Of a stretch of DNA of 64,000 nt, positions 50,111-58,658 are shown piece by piece. Source of the stretch: Candidatus Binataceae bacterium. Lineage in GTDB: Bacteria > Desulfobacterota > Binatia > Binatales > Binataceae. The translations under genes and the position numbers were made by a program. The stretch lies in contig DASRHP010000008.1 in NCBI GenBank assembly GCA_035650475.1, forward strand, positions 124,001-188,000. The letters are read 5' to 3'. The notes beneath the pieces were generated by a model. The model was not told the origin of the DNA and did no database searches. It was given only the letters and a program-made list of their open reading frames with translations. Within the stretch, counting starts at the first letter, position 1. Every line of letters begins with the position of its first letter.

Positions 50111-51243
50111 GCTACAAGGCGGATCTGATCGCGCGCACGCGCCGCGCCGTGATCAAGGTCGGCAGCGCCGTGCTCTCCGAAACCGACGGGCTGCGCAGTG
50201 ACGTAATCGCGAACCTTGCCGCCGGTATCGACGCGGCGATCCGCGGCGGGCGCGAGATAATCGTGGTCTCCTCGGGCGCGATCGCGGCCGGACGTGCACG
50301 GCTCGCCAAACTCGGCGGCGCGGGCATCGCGGCGCGCCAGGCCGCGGCGGCGACCGGCCAGATCGAACTGATGGCCGAATGGGCGCGCGCGCTCGCCGCG
50401 CACGGGCGCACCGTCGCCCAACTCCTGCTCACCCATCAGGACGTCGCCGAGCGCACCCGGCGCAACAACGCGATCCATACCATCCAGACCCTGCTCGAAG
50501 CCGGCGTGGTCCCGATCGTCAACGAGAACGACACCGTCGCGGTCGAAGAGATCCGCATGGGTGATAACGACGTGCTCTCGTCGCTGGTGGCGGGGATGGC
50601 GCAGGCGCAGCTGCTCATCATTCTGAGCGACGTCGCGGGCGTGCTGACCGGCGATCCGCGCAAACGGCCCGACGCCCAGCTTATCCCGTTGATCACCGAC
50701 CCCGAGGCCGGGATGCGCGGGCTGGTGGCCGAAAACGCGGGGCCGCTGGGCAGCGGCGGGATGGCGACCAAGCTGAAGGCCGCGCGCCAGGCCGCCCGCG
50801 CCGGTATGGCGGTGATTATCGCGGCCGGCCGCGCGCAGGAAGTGCTCGCCGCCGCGTTCGACCCGGCGCGCGAGTGCGGCACGCTGGTGCTCCCAGCGCG
50901 CAGCCGCCTGCGCGGCCGCAAGCATTGGATCGCCTTCGCCCTGCGTCCGTCGGGCTCGCTTACGGTCGATCGCGGGGCGGCCGAGGCGCTGCGCAGCAAG
51001 GGCCGCAGCCTGCTGCCGTCGGGCATCCGCGAAGTCGCCGGCGAGTTCGCAAGCGGCGACTGCGTAAGCCTCCTCGACCACGAGGGCGTCGAATTCGGCC
51101 GTGGGCTGGTCAACTATCCCGCCGCCGAGGTACTAAGGTTGAAGGGCCGGCACACCTACGAGATCGCGCGCGTGCTCGGCTACAAGGTGGCCGACGAGAT
51201 TATCCACCGCGACAATTTCGTGCTGCTCGAAGACCTGCGATAG
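50098..51243 (+). CDS. proB: Glutamate 5-kinase
   Basis: A 381-residue first enzyme of proline synthesis, phosphorylating glutamate to glutamyl 5-phosphate. The amino-acid kinase domain shows AVIKVGSAVLSE, IIVVSSGAIAAGRARL, VPIVNENDTVAVEEI, GDNDVLSSLVAGMAQA and GSGGMATKLKAA. A C-terminal PUA domain follows (about 280-381, with GSLTVDRGAAEAL and FGRGLVNY). The GTG start lies inside the end of obg after a GAGGCGG site. proA follows after 13 bases. Feedback control by proline is expected from the family. Confidence 0.95.
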   Translation: MSQLSYKADLIARTRRAVIKVGSAVLSETDGLRSDVIANLAAGIDAAIRGGREIIVVSSGAIAAGRARLAKLGGAGIAARQAAAATGQIELMAEWARALAAHGRTVAQLLLTHQDVAERTRRNNAIHTIQTLLEAGVVPIVNENDTVAVEEIRMGDNDVLSSLVAGMAQAQLLIILSDVAGVLTGDPRKRPDAQLIPLITDPEAGMRGLVAENAGPLGSGGMATKLKAARQAARAGMAVIIAAGRAQEVLAAAFDPARECGTLVLPARSRLRGRKHWIAFALRPSGSLTVDRGAAEALRSKGRSLLPSGIREVAGEFASGDCVSLLDHEGVEFGRGLVNYPAAEVLRLKGRHTYEIARVLGYKVADEIIHRDNFVLLEDLR

Positions 51244-51256
51244 ATCGGAAATCGAC

Positions 51257-52510
51257 GTGAGCCTGGAAGCCGAAACTCTCGACCTGCTGCGCCGCGCGCG
51301 CGCCGCCGCGCGCGGCCTGGCGCTGAGCCCGACCGAACGGAAGAACCGCGCGCTGGCGGAGCTCGCCGCGATACTGCGCGAGCGGCGCGGTGCAATCATT
51401 GCGGCCAACGCCGAGGACCTCGCACGCGCACGGGCGGCCGGGATGGCGGGCGCGTTCGTCGAACGCCTGACGCTCAATGACGCGCGGGTCGAGGCGATGG
51501 CGCGCGGGGTGGAGGAGGTCGCCGCGCTGGCGGACCCGGTGGGCGAGGTGATCGCGCGATGGCGCCGGCCCAACGGGCTCGAAATCTCCCAGGTCCGCGT
51601 GCCCATCGGTGTGATCGCGATAATCTACGAGTCGCGCCCCAACGTCACAATTGACGCCGGCGTGCTGGGGCTCAAGGCCGGCAACGCGGTCGTGCTGCGC
51701 GGGGGCAAGGAGGCGCTAAGTTCCAACGCCTGCCTGGCCGGGCTTGTCCGCGAGGCGCTCGAGCGCGCCGGAGTTGCGCGCGAGGCGCTCAGCTTCGTCG
51801 CCAATCCCGACCGCGAGGTCGTCCAGATTCTGAAGCGCCATCCCGAGGCGCTCGACCTGATCATTCCACGCGGCGGCAACACGCTGAAGGAGGCGCTGAG
51901 CGGTTCGGCGGTGCCGCTGCTTCCGCACTTTGACGGCATCTGCCATACCTACGTCGATCGCGCCGCCGATCTGAAGATGGCCGAGGAGATCTGCTTCAAC
52001 GCCAAGTGCAGCCGGCCGTCGGTGTGCAACGCGATGGAAACGTTGCTGGTGCATCGCGACGTCGCGCCGCGCTTTCTGCCCGCGCTGGCCGCGCGGATGG
52101 AGCGTGCGGGCGTCGAGCTGCGCGGATGCGAGCGCACGCGCGCCGTGCTGCCCGCGGCCAAACCGGCGTCCGAAGCCGACTGGGACACCGAATATTTGGA
52201 CCTCATCCTTGCGATCAAGGTTGTCGATTCGCTTGGCGAGGCGATCGAGTTCATCGCGCGCCATGGCTCCGGCCTTGCCGACGCGATCGTCACCGCCGAC
52301 AAGGATGCCGCCGCGCGCTTCCAGCGCGAGGTCGATTCGGCCACGGTTTACGTCAACGCCTCGACGCGCTTCACCGACGGCTGCGAGTTCGGCTTCGGTG
52401 CCGAAACCGGGATCTCGACCAACCGTCTCCATGCGCGCGGCCCAATGGGGTTGCGCGAACTGACGATCTACAAGTATCTCATCGAGGGCAGCGGCCAGGT
52501 ACGAAATTGA
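51257..52510 (+). CDS. proA: Gamma-glutamyl phosphate reductase
   Basis: A 417-residue NADPH-dependent aldehyde-dehydrogenase-fold enzyme that reduces glutamyl 5-phosphate. Landmarks are RVPIGVIAIIYESRPNVTID, KAGNAVVLRGGKEA, LIIPRGGN and the region CFNAKCSRPSVCNAMETLLVH, with the catalytic Cys. It ends QWG-like (AQ...GPMGLRELTIYKYLIEG). The start is GTG. It follows proB directly and catalyses the next step of the same pathway, so the two are clearly co-transcribed. Confidence 0.96.
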   Translation: MSLEAETLDLLRRARAAARGLALSPTERKNRALAELAAILRERRGAIIAANAEDLARARAAGMAGAFVERLTLNDARVEAMARGVEEVAALADPVGEVIARWRRPNGLEISQVRVPIGVIAIIYESRPNVTIDAGVLGLKAGNAVVLRGGKEALSSNACLAGLVREALERAGVAREALSFVANPDREVVQILKRHPEALDLIIPRGGNTLKEALSGSAVPLLPHFDGICHTYVDRAADLKMAEEICFNAKCSRPSVCNAMETLLVHRDVAPRFLPALAARMERAGVELRGCERTRAVLPAAKPASEADWDTEYLDLILAIKVVDSLGEAIEFIARHGSGLADAIVTADKDAAARFQREVDSATVYVNASTRFTDGCEFGFGAETGISTNRLHARGPMGLRELTIYKYLIEGSGQVRN

Positions 52511-52580
52511 CGTACGACCCACGAGCGATTGCCGGCCGCGCCCGCATCGGTCGGCCGGCCGCCCGGAGTGTCCCGGCATC

Positions 52581-53216
52581 ATGCGCGTAGGACTACTCGG
52601 CGGCAGCTTCAACCCGATCCACTTCGGCCATCTGCGCTCGGCCGAGGAGGTGCGCGAGGCGCTCGGGCTCGACCTCGTTTACTTCGTGCCCGCCGCCTCG
52701 CCGCCGCACAAGCCGGGCGAGGGACTTGCGCCGGCCGAGCATCGGCTCGCGATGGTGCGGCTGGCGACCAAGGGCAACCGCCACTTCATGGTCTCCGATC
52801 TCGAGATCCGGCGCGGCGGCCGTTCCTACACGATCGACACGGTGCGCTACTTCCTTGCCACCCTGCGCGCTCCGGCGACCCTGTTCCTCATGATGGGGGC
52901 CGACGCGTTTGCCGAACTCGACACCTGGAAGGATTGCGACGAGCTGGTGCGACTGACTTCGATCGTAGTGCACAGCCGCCAATCCGCGGAGGGCGAGCCG
53001 TCGCGGCTCTCGCTTGCGGCGGTCAAGCGCTTTGGTTATGTTCAGAGAGACGATCACTACGTGCATCCGAGCGGGCAAACGCTGTCCTTCGTAGCCACGA
53101 CGATTTTGCCGATTTCGGCCACGCTCATCCGCGAGAAGCTCCGCCGCCGCCAGTCCGTGCGTTACCTGATGCCGGGCGACGTGGTGGACTACATCGAGCG
53201 CCACGGACTGTACTGA
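52581..53216 (+). CDS. nadD: Nicotinate-nucleotide adenylyltransferase
   Basis: A 211-residue enzyme of NAD synthesis that adenylylates nicotinate mononucleotide. The nucleotidyl-transferase motif GGSFNPIHFGHL is at the N-terminus, followed by FVPAASPPHKP and MMGADAFAELDTWKD. The C-terminal motif is ISATLIREKLRRRQSVRYLMP. The order obg-proB-proA-nadD-rsfS is a widely conserved block. The ATG begins 70 bases after proA. Confidence 0.95.
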   Translation: MRVGLLGGSFNPIHFGHLRSAEEVREALGLDLVYFVPAASPPHKPGEGLAPAEHRLAMVRLATKGNRHFMVSDLEIRRGGRSYTIDTVRYFLATLRAPATLFLMMGADAFAELDTWKDCDELVRLTSIVVHSRQSAEGEPSRLSLAAVKRFGYVQRDDHYVHPSGQTLSFVATTILPISATLIREKLRRRQSVRYLMPGDVVDYIERHGLY

Positions 53217-53292
53217 CGGTGCGCAGCTTTCCGGTTTCTAAAACCGCCGGCGGTTCCCCTTATCTGCGGCGACTCAAGCCGCCTCGAACCAC

Positions 53293-53682
53293 GTGACCGC
53301 ACTCGAGAAGGCAATCGCGATCGCCCAGGCCGCGCTTGAGAAGAAGGCCTACGACCTCGTGGTGCTCGAGGTCGAGCATCTAAGTTCAATCGCCGACTAT
53401 TTCCTGGTTGCGACCGGGCGCTCCGACGTCCAGGTGCGCGCCATCGCCCGTGGCGTCGAGGAGCGCATGGCGCGCGAGGGCGAGCGCCCGCTGTCGGTCG
53501 AGGGCGTCGGCCACGGCCACTGGGCGGTGCTCGACTTCAACGACGTCGTGGTCCACATCTTCTTCGAGGAGACGCGCGAGTTCTACCGCCTCGAGCGCAA
53601 CTGGCTCGACGCGCGCGAACTCGCACTGCCCGAACCCTACCGCAGTCAGGCGCGCGACCTGCGCCTGCGCGCGCTCGGCTGA
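53293..53682 (+). CDS. rsfS: Ribosomal silencing factor RsfS
   Basis: A 129-residue protein of the RsfS/Iojap family, which binds uL14 on the 50S subunit and blocks subunit joining under starvation. Hallmarks are KKAYDLVVLEVEHLSSIADYFLVATGRSDVQVRAIA, GHGHWAVLDFNDVVVHIF and REFYRLERNWLDA (each in parts). The start is a GTG with no strong ribosome site. It closes the conserved block and is convergent with the alpha/beta hydrolase gene 12 bases away. Confidence 0.95.
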   Translation: MTALEKAIAIAQAALEKKAYDLVVLEVEHLSSIADYFLVATGRSDVQVRAIARGVEERMAREGERPLSVEGVGHGHWAVLDFNDVVVHIFFEETREFYRLERNWLDARELALPEPYRSQARDLRLRALG

Positions 53683-53694
53683 ACCGCCGCCGCC

Positions 53695-54513
53695 TCAGGC
53701 CGCGGCGGCGCGATGCTCGAGCAGGAAGGCGAGCACCGCCTCGTTGAACGCGTGCGGCTGTTCGATATTGGCGAGATGGCCGGCGTTCTTGATCACGCTC
53801 AGCTTCGCGTTCGCAATCCGCCCCGCCATCGCGCGCGACAACGCCGGCGGCGTAAGCCGGTCGTCCTCGCCGACCACGACGTGCGTCGGCACGCGGATTT
53901 TCTCCAGTTCGATCTGCAGCCCCGAATTCACCATCCCCTCGATCGTCTTGATGTAGGATTCCTTGTGCAGCGCGCTCATCGAGGCGACCAGCCGCTCGTA
54001 GGAGCCGGCGACCGCCGACGGGCTGACCAGCGTACGCGCCACTGCCGGCGCGATGTCTCTGGGCTCCTTGCCCTGTACCAGCGGCTCCTTGCGCAGGCGG
54101 ATGAACTCCGCGCGCTGCGCGGGCGAGAGGTCGGCGAACCCGGGCAGCGAGTCGCAGACGGTCAGCGTCGCCACCCGTTCCGGATACATCGCGTGGAAGT
54201 CCATGATTATGAGTCCGCCCATCGAAAGCCCGACCAGGTGCGCCTTGCGCGCGCAGAAATGGTCGAGGACGCGCGCGAGATCGCGAGCGAAGTCATGGAA
54301 GTCGAGCGGCCCGGGGTAATCGTCGCTCATCCCGTAACCGCGCCCGTCCCACGACGCGGCGCGGAAACGGCGCGCGAAGTCGGGAAGCTGGTCGTGCCAG
54401 TTCGTGCGGTTGCCGCCGATTCCGTGCAGGCAAATCACCAGCGGGCCCTCGCCCATGTGGTCGACGGCGATGCGCGGCGCGGGCGGGATCAGTTCGGTCT
54501 TCCATTGTGCCAT
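53695..54513 (-). CDS. Alpha/beta hydrolase (3-oxoadipate enol-lactonase-like)
   Basis: A 272-residue alpha/beta-hydrolase. The oxyanion region is VICLHGIGGNRTNW, the nucleophile elbow GLSMGGLIIMDF (Ser in G-L-S-M-G), the acid lies near VVGEDDRLTPP and the His in IKNAGHLANIEQP. It resembles enol-lactonases and related esterases, but the substrate cannot be inferred. A GGAGCC ribosome site precedes the ATG. It is a single gene, divergent from the methyltransferase genes. Confidence 0.87.
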   Translation of the reverse strand: MAQWKTELIPPAPRIAVDHMGEGPLVICLHGIGGNRTNWHDQLPDFARRFRAASWDGRGYGMSDDYPGPLDFHDFARDLARVLDHFCARKAHLVGLSMGGLIIMDFHAMYPERVATLTVCDSLPGFADLSPAQRAEFIRLRKEPLVQGKEPRDIAPAVARTLVSPSAVAGSYERLVASMSALHKESYIKTIEGMVNSGLQIELEKIRVPTHVVVGEDDRLTPPALSRAMAGRIANAKLSVIKNAGHLANIEQPHAFNEAVLAFLLEHRAAAA

Positions 54514-54700
54514 CGGCGCGGCTCCTTTCGCCCGGCGCGTCGATAAGGAGGCCAGCAGGGCGCCGGTGCGCCCGATTGTGCGGCGGCGCCGCCCGTCCGG
54601 GCAAGAGCCGCGGCGCTAGGCAGCCGAGTGCCGGCGGCGCTAACATCAGCGCCTGACCGCGCGTATCGACGCAGCCGAGGGGCGCCGCGCGGCAACTCCG

Positions 54701-55465
54701 ATGGGCGAGGCTGCCAACAGCGTCGAGCGACAATTCCGCCGCAATCCCGATTCGTTCGCGCGGATGCCGGCCGACGCCGACTCTCTGCATTACATGGTTT
54801 CGATCTCGGGCGTCGCCCGGACCGACCGCGTGCTCGACGTCGCCTGTGGCCCCGGAGGATGCACGATAGCCTTCGCCGCGCGATGCGCCCGCGCGGTCGG
54901 GCTCGACGTCTCGCCGGCGCTCGCCGGCAGCGCGCGCGCGGAGGCGGCGCGCCGCCGCGTCGCTAATGCCGACTTTGTGGCGGGCGAGGTCGAGGCGATG
55001 CCGTTTGCCGACGGCGCCTTCGACGCGGCGGTCTGCCGCTTCGCCTTTCATCACTGCGTCAATCCCGGGCGCGTGTTTGCCGAGATGGCGCGGGTGGTGG
55101 CGCGGCGCGCGTGGATGGTGGTGGTGGACGTGACCGCCGCCGAGGATGCGGCCAAGGCCGCACTACACAATGAGTTCGAGCGGCTGTGCGATCCGACCCA
55201 CGGGCGGACGCTTGCGGCCTCGGAGTTCGAGCGGATGTTCGCCGCGCACGGCTTTCGGGTGGCGATGGAGATCGCGCGCAAGGCGCGCTCCACGGCGGAG
55301 AACTGGATGCGCTTGGGCGGGGCGCCGCCCGAGAACCTCACGAAGCTGCGCGCAATGCTCGAAGACGCGCTCGACGGCGACCGCGCCGGGCTTTCGCTCA
55401 TGCGCGACGGCGACACGATTCGCCTCATCCATACCAGCATGAGCTTCGTCCTGGAGCGCGGATGA
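54701..55465 (+). CDS. Class I SAM-dependent methyltransferase, copy 1
   Basis: A 254-residue UbiE/Methyltransf_11-like enzyme. It starts with a short helical lead (SVERQFRRNPDSFARM), then motif I VLDVACGPGGCTIAFAARC, a post-I acidic residue in VGLDVSPAL, motif II around EAMPFADGAFDAAVCRFAFHH, and motif III in MARVVARRAWMVVVDVTAAED. The C-terminal part (ERLCDPTHGRTLAASEFERMF) is shared with the next gene. The substrate is unknown. A hairpin repeat lies between the two copies. Confidence 0.87.
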   Translation: MGEAANSVERQFRRNPDSFARMPADADSLHYMVSISGVARTDRVLDVACGPGGCTIAFAARCARAVGLDVSPALAGSARAEAARRRVANADFVAGEVEAMPFADGAFDAAVCRFAFHHCVNPGRVFAEMARVVARRAWMVVVDVTAAEDAAKAALHNEFERLCDPTHGRTLAASEFERMFAAHGFRVAMEIARKARSTAENWMRLGGAPPENLTKLRAMLEDALDGDRAGLSLMRDGDTIRLIHTSMSFVLERG

Positions 55466-55487
55466 GCGCGCGATTGAAGGATTTTTG

Positions 55488-55517
55488 CTTCCCTCCCCTC
55501 AGCTAAGGGGCTGGAAG
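55488..55517. repeat. Nested hairpin between the methyltransferase genes
   Basis: An outer stem CTTCC/GGAAG and an inner stem CCCCT/AGGGG surround CAGCTA. It shares layout and base vocabulary with 14533-14571 and, more loosely, 4882-4896. It may attenuate transcription between the two genes, but there is no T run after it. Confidence 0.45.
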
Positions 55518-55560
55518 TCAGGGTTTTCGTCGTGCAGCGGCCGCCCGAAGGAGCCTTGCG

Positions 55561-56358
55561 ATGACCGAGGATCGACCCGACAACCTCCTTGAAGTCCAGC
55601 GCCAATTTCGCCGCCAGGCCGAGGCGTACTCGACGATGAAGGTCGTTACCGACCCGCGCATCCTCGAAAGCATGGTCGAGCTATCGGGCGCGGCGCCGGA
55701 TGCGCGCGTACTTGACGTCGCCAGCGGGCCGGGCTACGTCGCGATGGCGTTCGCGGCGAAGTGCCGCGCGGTGATCGGAATCGACGCGACCGACCGCCTG
55801 GTCGCGCGCGCCCGGGCGGAGGCCGCGCCCCGCGGCATCAACAACGTCACCTTCATGCTGGGCGACGTCGAGCGGATGCCGTTTGCCGCTGGCGAGTTTC
55901 AAGCTACCGCCTGCCGCTTCGCATTCCATCATTTCGCCCATCCGAAAGCGGTGCTGGCCGAGATGGCGCGGGTGCTGCGGCCGGGCGGGCGGATGGTGAT
56001 CGTCGACATGATGACCTCCGAGGACCCCGCGCAATCCGACTATCACAACCGCATAGAACGACTGTGCGACCCGTCGCACGCGCGGGCACTGCCGGTCTCC
56101 GAGTGGGAGCGGATGTTTGCCGACGCCGGGCTCGAAGTCATCCATCGTGGCGGGCGCGAGACGCACTACGACCTCGAGTCATGGATGGCGCATGGCGGCC
56201 CGCCGCCCGAGCGCCGCGCGCAGATCTACGAGATGATGGAGGCGTCACTGGAGACCGACCGCTCGGGGCTCAAGGTGCGCCGCCAAAATGGGCAGATCTG
56301 GTTCAGCCACACCGGCGTGACGTACGTAGCAGCCAAGGCAATTGTCCAAGCGAGGTAG
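55561..56358 (+). CDS. Class I SAM-dependent methyltransferase, copy 2
   Basis: A 265-residue enzyme clearly related to the preceding one: LLEVQRQFRRQAEAYSTM lead, motif I VLDVASGPGYVAMAFAAKC, post-I IGIDATDRL, motif II ERMPFAAGEFQATACRFAFHHF, motif III MARVLRPGGRMVIVDMMTSED, and ERLCDPSHARALPVSEWERMF. A GGAGCC site precedes the ATG. The hydantoinase-like gene starts six bases after the stop, so the two are co-transcribed and may act on related compounds. The substrate is unknown. Confidence 0.88.
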   Translation: MTEDRPDNLLEVQRQFRRQAEAYSTMKVVTDPRILESMVELSGAAPDARVLDVASGPGYVAMAFAAKCRAVIGIDATDRLVARARAEAAPRGINNVTFMLGDVERMPFAAGEFQATACRFAFHHFAHPKAVLAEMARVLRPGGRMVIVDMMTSEDPAQSDYHNRIERLCDPSHARALPVSEWERMFADAGLEVIHRGGRETHYDLESWMAHGGPPPERRAQIYEMMEASLETDRSGLKVRRQNGQIWFSHTGVTYVAAKAIVQAR

Positions 56359-56364
56359 CAAGCC

Positions 56365-57792
56365 ATGTTGGACCTGGTGATCCGCGGCGGCAAGGTCGTG
56401 ACTCCGCAGGGGGTCGGCAACTGGGCGATCGGAATCAAGGGCGAGAAGATCGTATTCGTCGGGACCGACGAGCAGGCTCCCGCGGCGGGCCGCACGATCG
56501 ACGCCGGCGGCAAGATCGTCGTCCCCGGCGGCATCGAGCCGCACGCCCATCTGGACATCTACGACCTCACCAATCCGGACTACGGTAAGAACACGCTCGG
56601 TCCGGAAGAGGACACGCGGGGGATGGCTTTCGGCGGCACCACCACCCATCTCGATTTCTGCTTCATCGAGCCCGGGATGAATCCGATCGAGGCAATCGAG
56701 CAGCGCGCCGCGCGCTGGAAGGGGCAATCATACGTCGATTACTCATTTCATGTCGGCCTGATGGGGGCCCTGCCGCTGAGCGTTTTCGATCAGATAGACG
56801 ACATCGTCAAGCAAGGCTTTCCGAGCTTCAAGGTCTTCACCACTGACGTGATGCCGCCGCATCCGAAGCGCGTCCGCGTACGGCTCGACATGGGCCGAAT
56901 CCAGCTCGCGATGGAGCGGGTCGCGCGGGCCGGTGGAATCATGGTGGTGCACGCCGAGGACGACGACCTGGTGCAGTTCAACTACGAACGCTTCGCCGCA
57001 GAGGGGCGCACCGAGGGCTGGAACATGCATTTGGTCCATACCAAGTTGTCCGAAGAGCTCGCTTTCGAGCGCGTGATCGGGCTAGCGCGCGCGAGCGGCG
57101 CCGGAGTCTATTTCGTCCACACCTCGGCACGCGAGGGAGTCGAGGCGGTGGCCGAGGCCCGCGGGCGCAATCTGCCGGTTTATTGCGAGACGCTCCATCA
57201 TTACGCCTGCTTCTCGCACGAGGATTACCGCACGCCGCGCGGCTTCTGCTACCACACCTATCCGTCGCTCAAGGGGCCGGACGACAACAAGGCGCTGTGG
57301 GACGGGCTTGTCAACGACGCGGTTTCGACCACCGCGACCGACGAGTTCCCGACCACGTTGGAGCACAAGCTCGCCGGCAAGCGGATCGACAACGTCACCG
57401 GCGGCAACCTCGGCGCCGAGGCGCGGATGGGAATCGTGTACACCGAGGGCGTGGTGCGCCGCGGGATGACGCTGGAGCGGTTTGCGGCGGTGACCTCGAC
57501 CAATGCCGCACGCATCCTCGGACTCTATCCGCGCAAAGGCGCGATCGCCGCCGGCAGCGACGCCGACATCGTGCTCATCGATCCTTCAATCAGAAAGACG
57601 CTCAGCAAAGAAGATTTCCACGTCAGCGACTACAGCCCGTGGGAGGGATGGAAGGTCGAGGGATGGCCAGTGACGACGATTCTGCGTGGCAAGGTGATCG
57701 TAGAGAACGGGAGGCTCGGTGCGGAGCTGGCTTACGGCCAGCTCATCCCGCGCAAGGTCGATCCGGCAGTGCTGCGCCGCCCGGCGAGCTGA
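56365..57792 (+). CDS. Dihydropyrimidinase/hydantoinase-like amidohydrolase
   Basis: A 475-residue cyclic-amidohydrolase family member. The N-terminal beta-sandwich (DLVIRGGKVVTPQG) leads into the metal motif PGGIEPHAHLD. The expected carbamylated Lys is in FPSFKVFTTD, with further His ligands in MVVHAEDDD and YFVHTSAREG. The end (ADIVLIDPSIRKTL, DYSPWEGW, TTILRGKVIVENG) is typical of dihydropyrimidinases and hydantoinases. It probably opens a cyclic amide or ureide. It is the third gene of the methyltransferase operon. Confidence 0.88.
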   Translation: MLDLVIRGGKVVTPQGVGNWAIGIKGEKIVFVGTDEQAPAAGRTIDAGGKIVVPGGIEPHAHLDIYDLTNPDYGKNTLGPEEDTRGMAFGGTTTHLDFCFIEPGMNPIEAIEQRAARWKGQSYVDYSFHVGLMGALPLSVFDQIDDIVKQGFPSFKVFTTDVMPPHPKRVRVRLDMGRIQLAMERVARAGGIMVVHAEDDDLVQFNYERFAAEGRTEGWNMHLVHTKLSEELAFERVIGLARASGAGVYFVHTSAREGVEAVAEARGRNLPVYCETLHHYACFSHEDYRTPRGFCYHTYPSLKGPDDNKALWDGLVNDAVSTTATDEFPTTLEHKLAGKRIDNVTGGNLGAEARMGIVYTEGVVRRGMTLERFAAVTSTNAARILGLYPRKGAIAAGSDADIVLIDPSIRKTLSKEDFHVSDYSPWEGWKVEGWPVTTILRGKVIVENGRLGAELAYGQLIPRKVDPAVLRRPAS

Positions 57793-58010
57793 AGCCCCGG
57801 CGCAACATAGACTTCCCAGTTCGGATACGAGCTAGGAGTCGGACAGCCGGGCCCGTCCGTCAGGTTCGCGCCATAGAAACCGTCGACGCGTGATGCGCAG
57901 GACGCAATGGTCGCTGGCTTTGACTAAAGAAACTCCTGCCCCGCGACTGGCGCGCAGGGGCGCTCGCCGCCACTGCGAAAAATGGCTTCGCTGTTCCCCG
58001 GTCGGAATGA

Positions 58011-58448
58011 TCAGCGCAGCGGAAGCGCGAGGCGGCGGGCGCCGCGCAGCGCAATCACCGTGCAGATGATGATTGTCACGCCGACGCTCAGCAAGGCCGC
58101 CGTGACCAGCGTTTCCTGCCAGGGCAGGCCATGATGGCCGGCCGACGTGATCGGCGAGAGCGCGGCGGTGCCGAACGCGGCGGCTAGAACGGACGCTGCC
58201 CAGTTGCCGTAGGCGCCGTAAAGCCCGGTCCAGAACAGCACCGCGCTCTGCCGCGCCGAGAGCCGGAGGAGGCTCCATGCGGCGCCCAGCGCGACCAGGA
58301 ACATCCCATTCATTACGCCCTCGACATGGGCGGTGAGCCCCATCCGCACGTTGGCGAAATGCGGCTCGGCGAATCCGGTGAACAGGCCCAGCAGGAACAG
58401 CAGCATCCCGTGCCAGACCAGACGGCGGCTCGTGTTCTCTGCGCTCAT
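58011..58448 (-). CDS. Four-helix membrane protein, hydroxylaminobenzene mutase/styrene-oxide isomerase-like
   Basis: A 145-residue membrane protein with four predicted helices: LVWHGMLLFLLGLFTGFAEP, EGVMNGMFLVALGAAWSLL, SAVLFWTGLYGAYGNWAASV and a C-terminal one. The text RLVWHGMLLFLLG...MGLTAHVEGVMNGMFLVALG recalls HabA/HabB-type hydroxylaminobenzene mutases and the related styrene-oxide isomerase layout, including the membrane His residues. This is pattern recognition from memory, not a search result; a plain hypothetical membrane protein is the alternative. It diverges from a flavin-type hydroxylase gene, which could fit an aromatic-compound role. Confidence 0.55.
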   Translation of the reverse strand: MSAENTSRRLVWHGMLLFLLGLFTGFAEPHFANVRMGLTAHVEGVMNGMFLVALGAAWSLLRLSARQSAVLFWTGLYGAYGNWAASVLAAAFGTAALSPITSAGHHGLPWQETLVTAALLSVGVTIIICTVIALRGARRLALPLR

Positions 58449-58658
58449 TGCTCGGTTCTCCTTGCCGGGCGGCGGACTTGGGCCTTTGCGGATACTCAAA
58501 TCACAAGCGCCGAGCCGAGTCACGCGGCGCATTGGCTGCGCGATGCGACCTGCCCAGGCCCTGTGGCCAGGGGACGGAGAGTAACGACTTTTCGGCTTGG
58601 AGGAGCCTCGGCCGCGCCCACTGGCCAGCCGGTCGCTGAGCCGGTAGAAAAAGAAACC

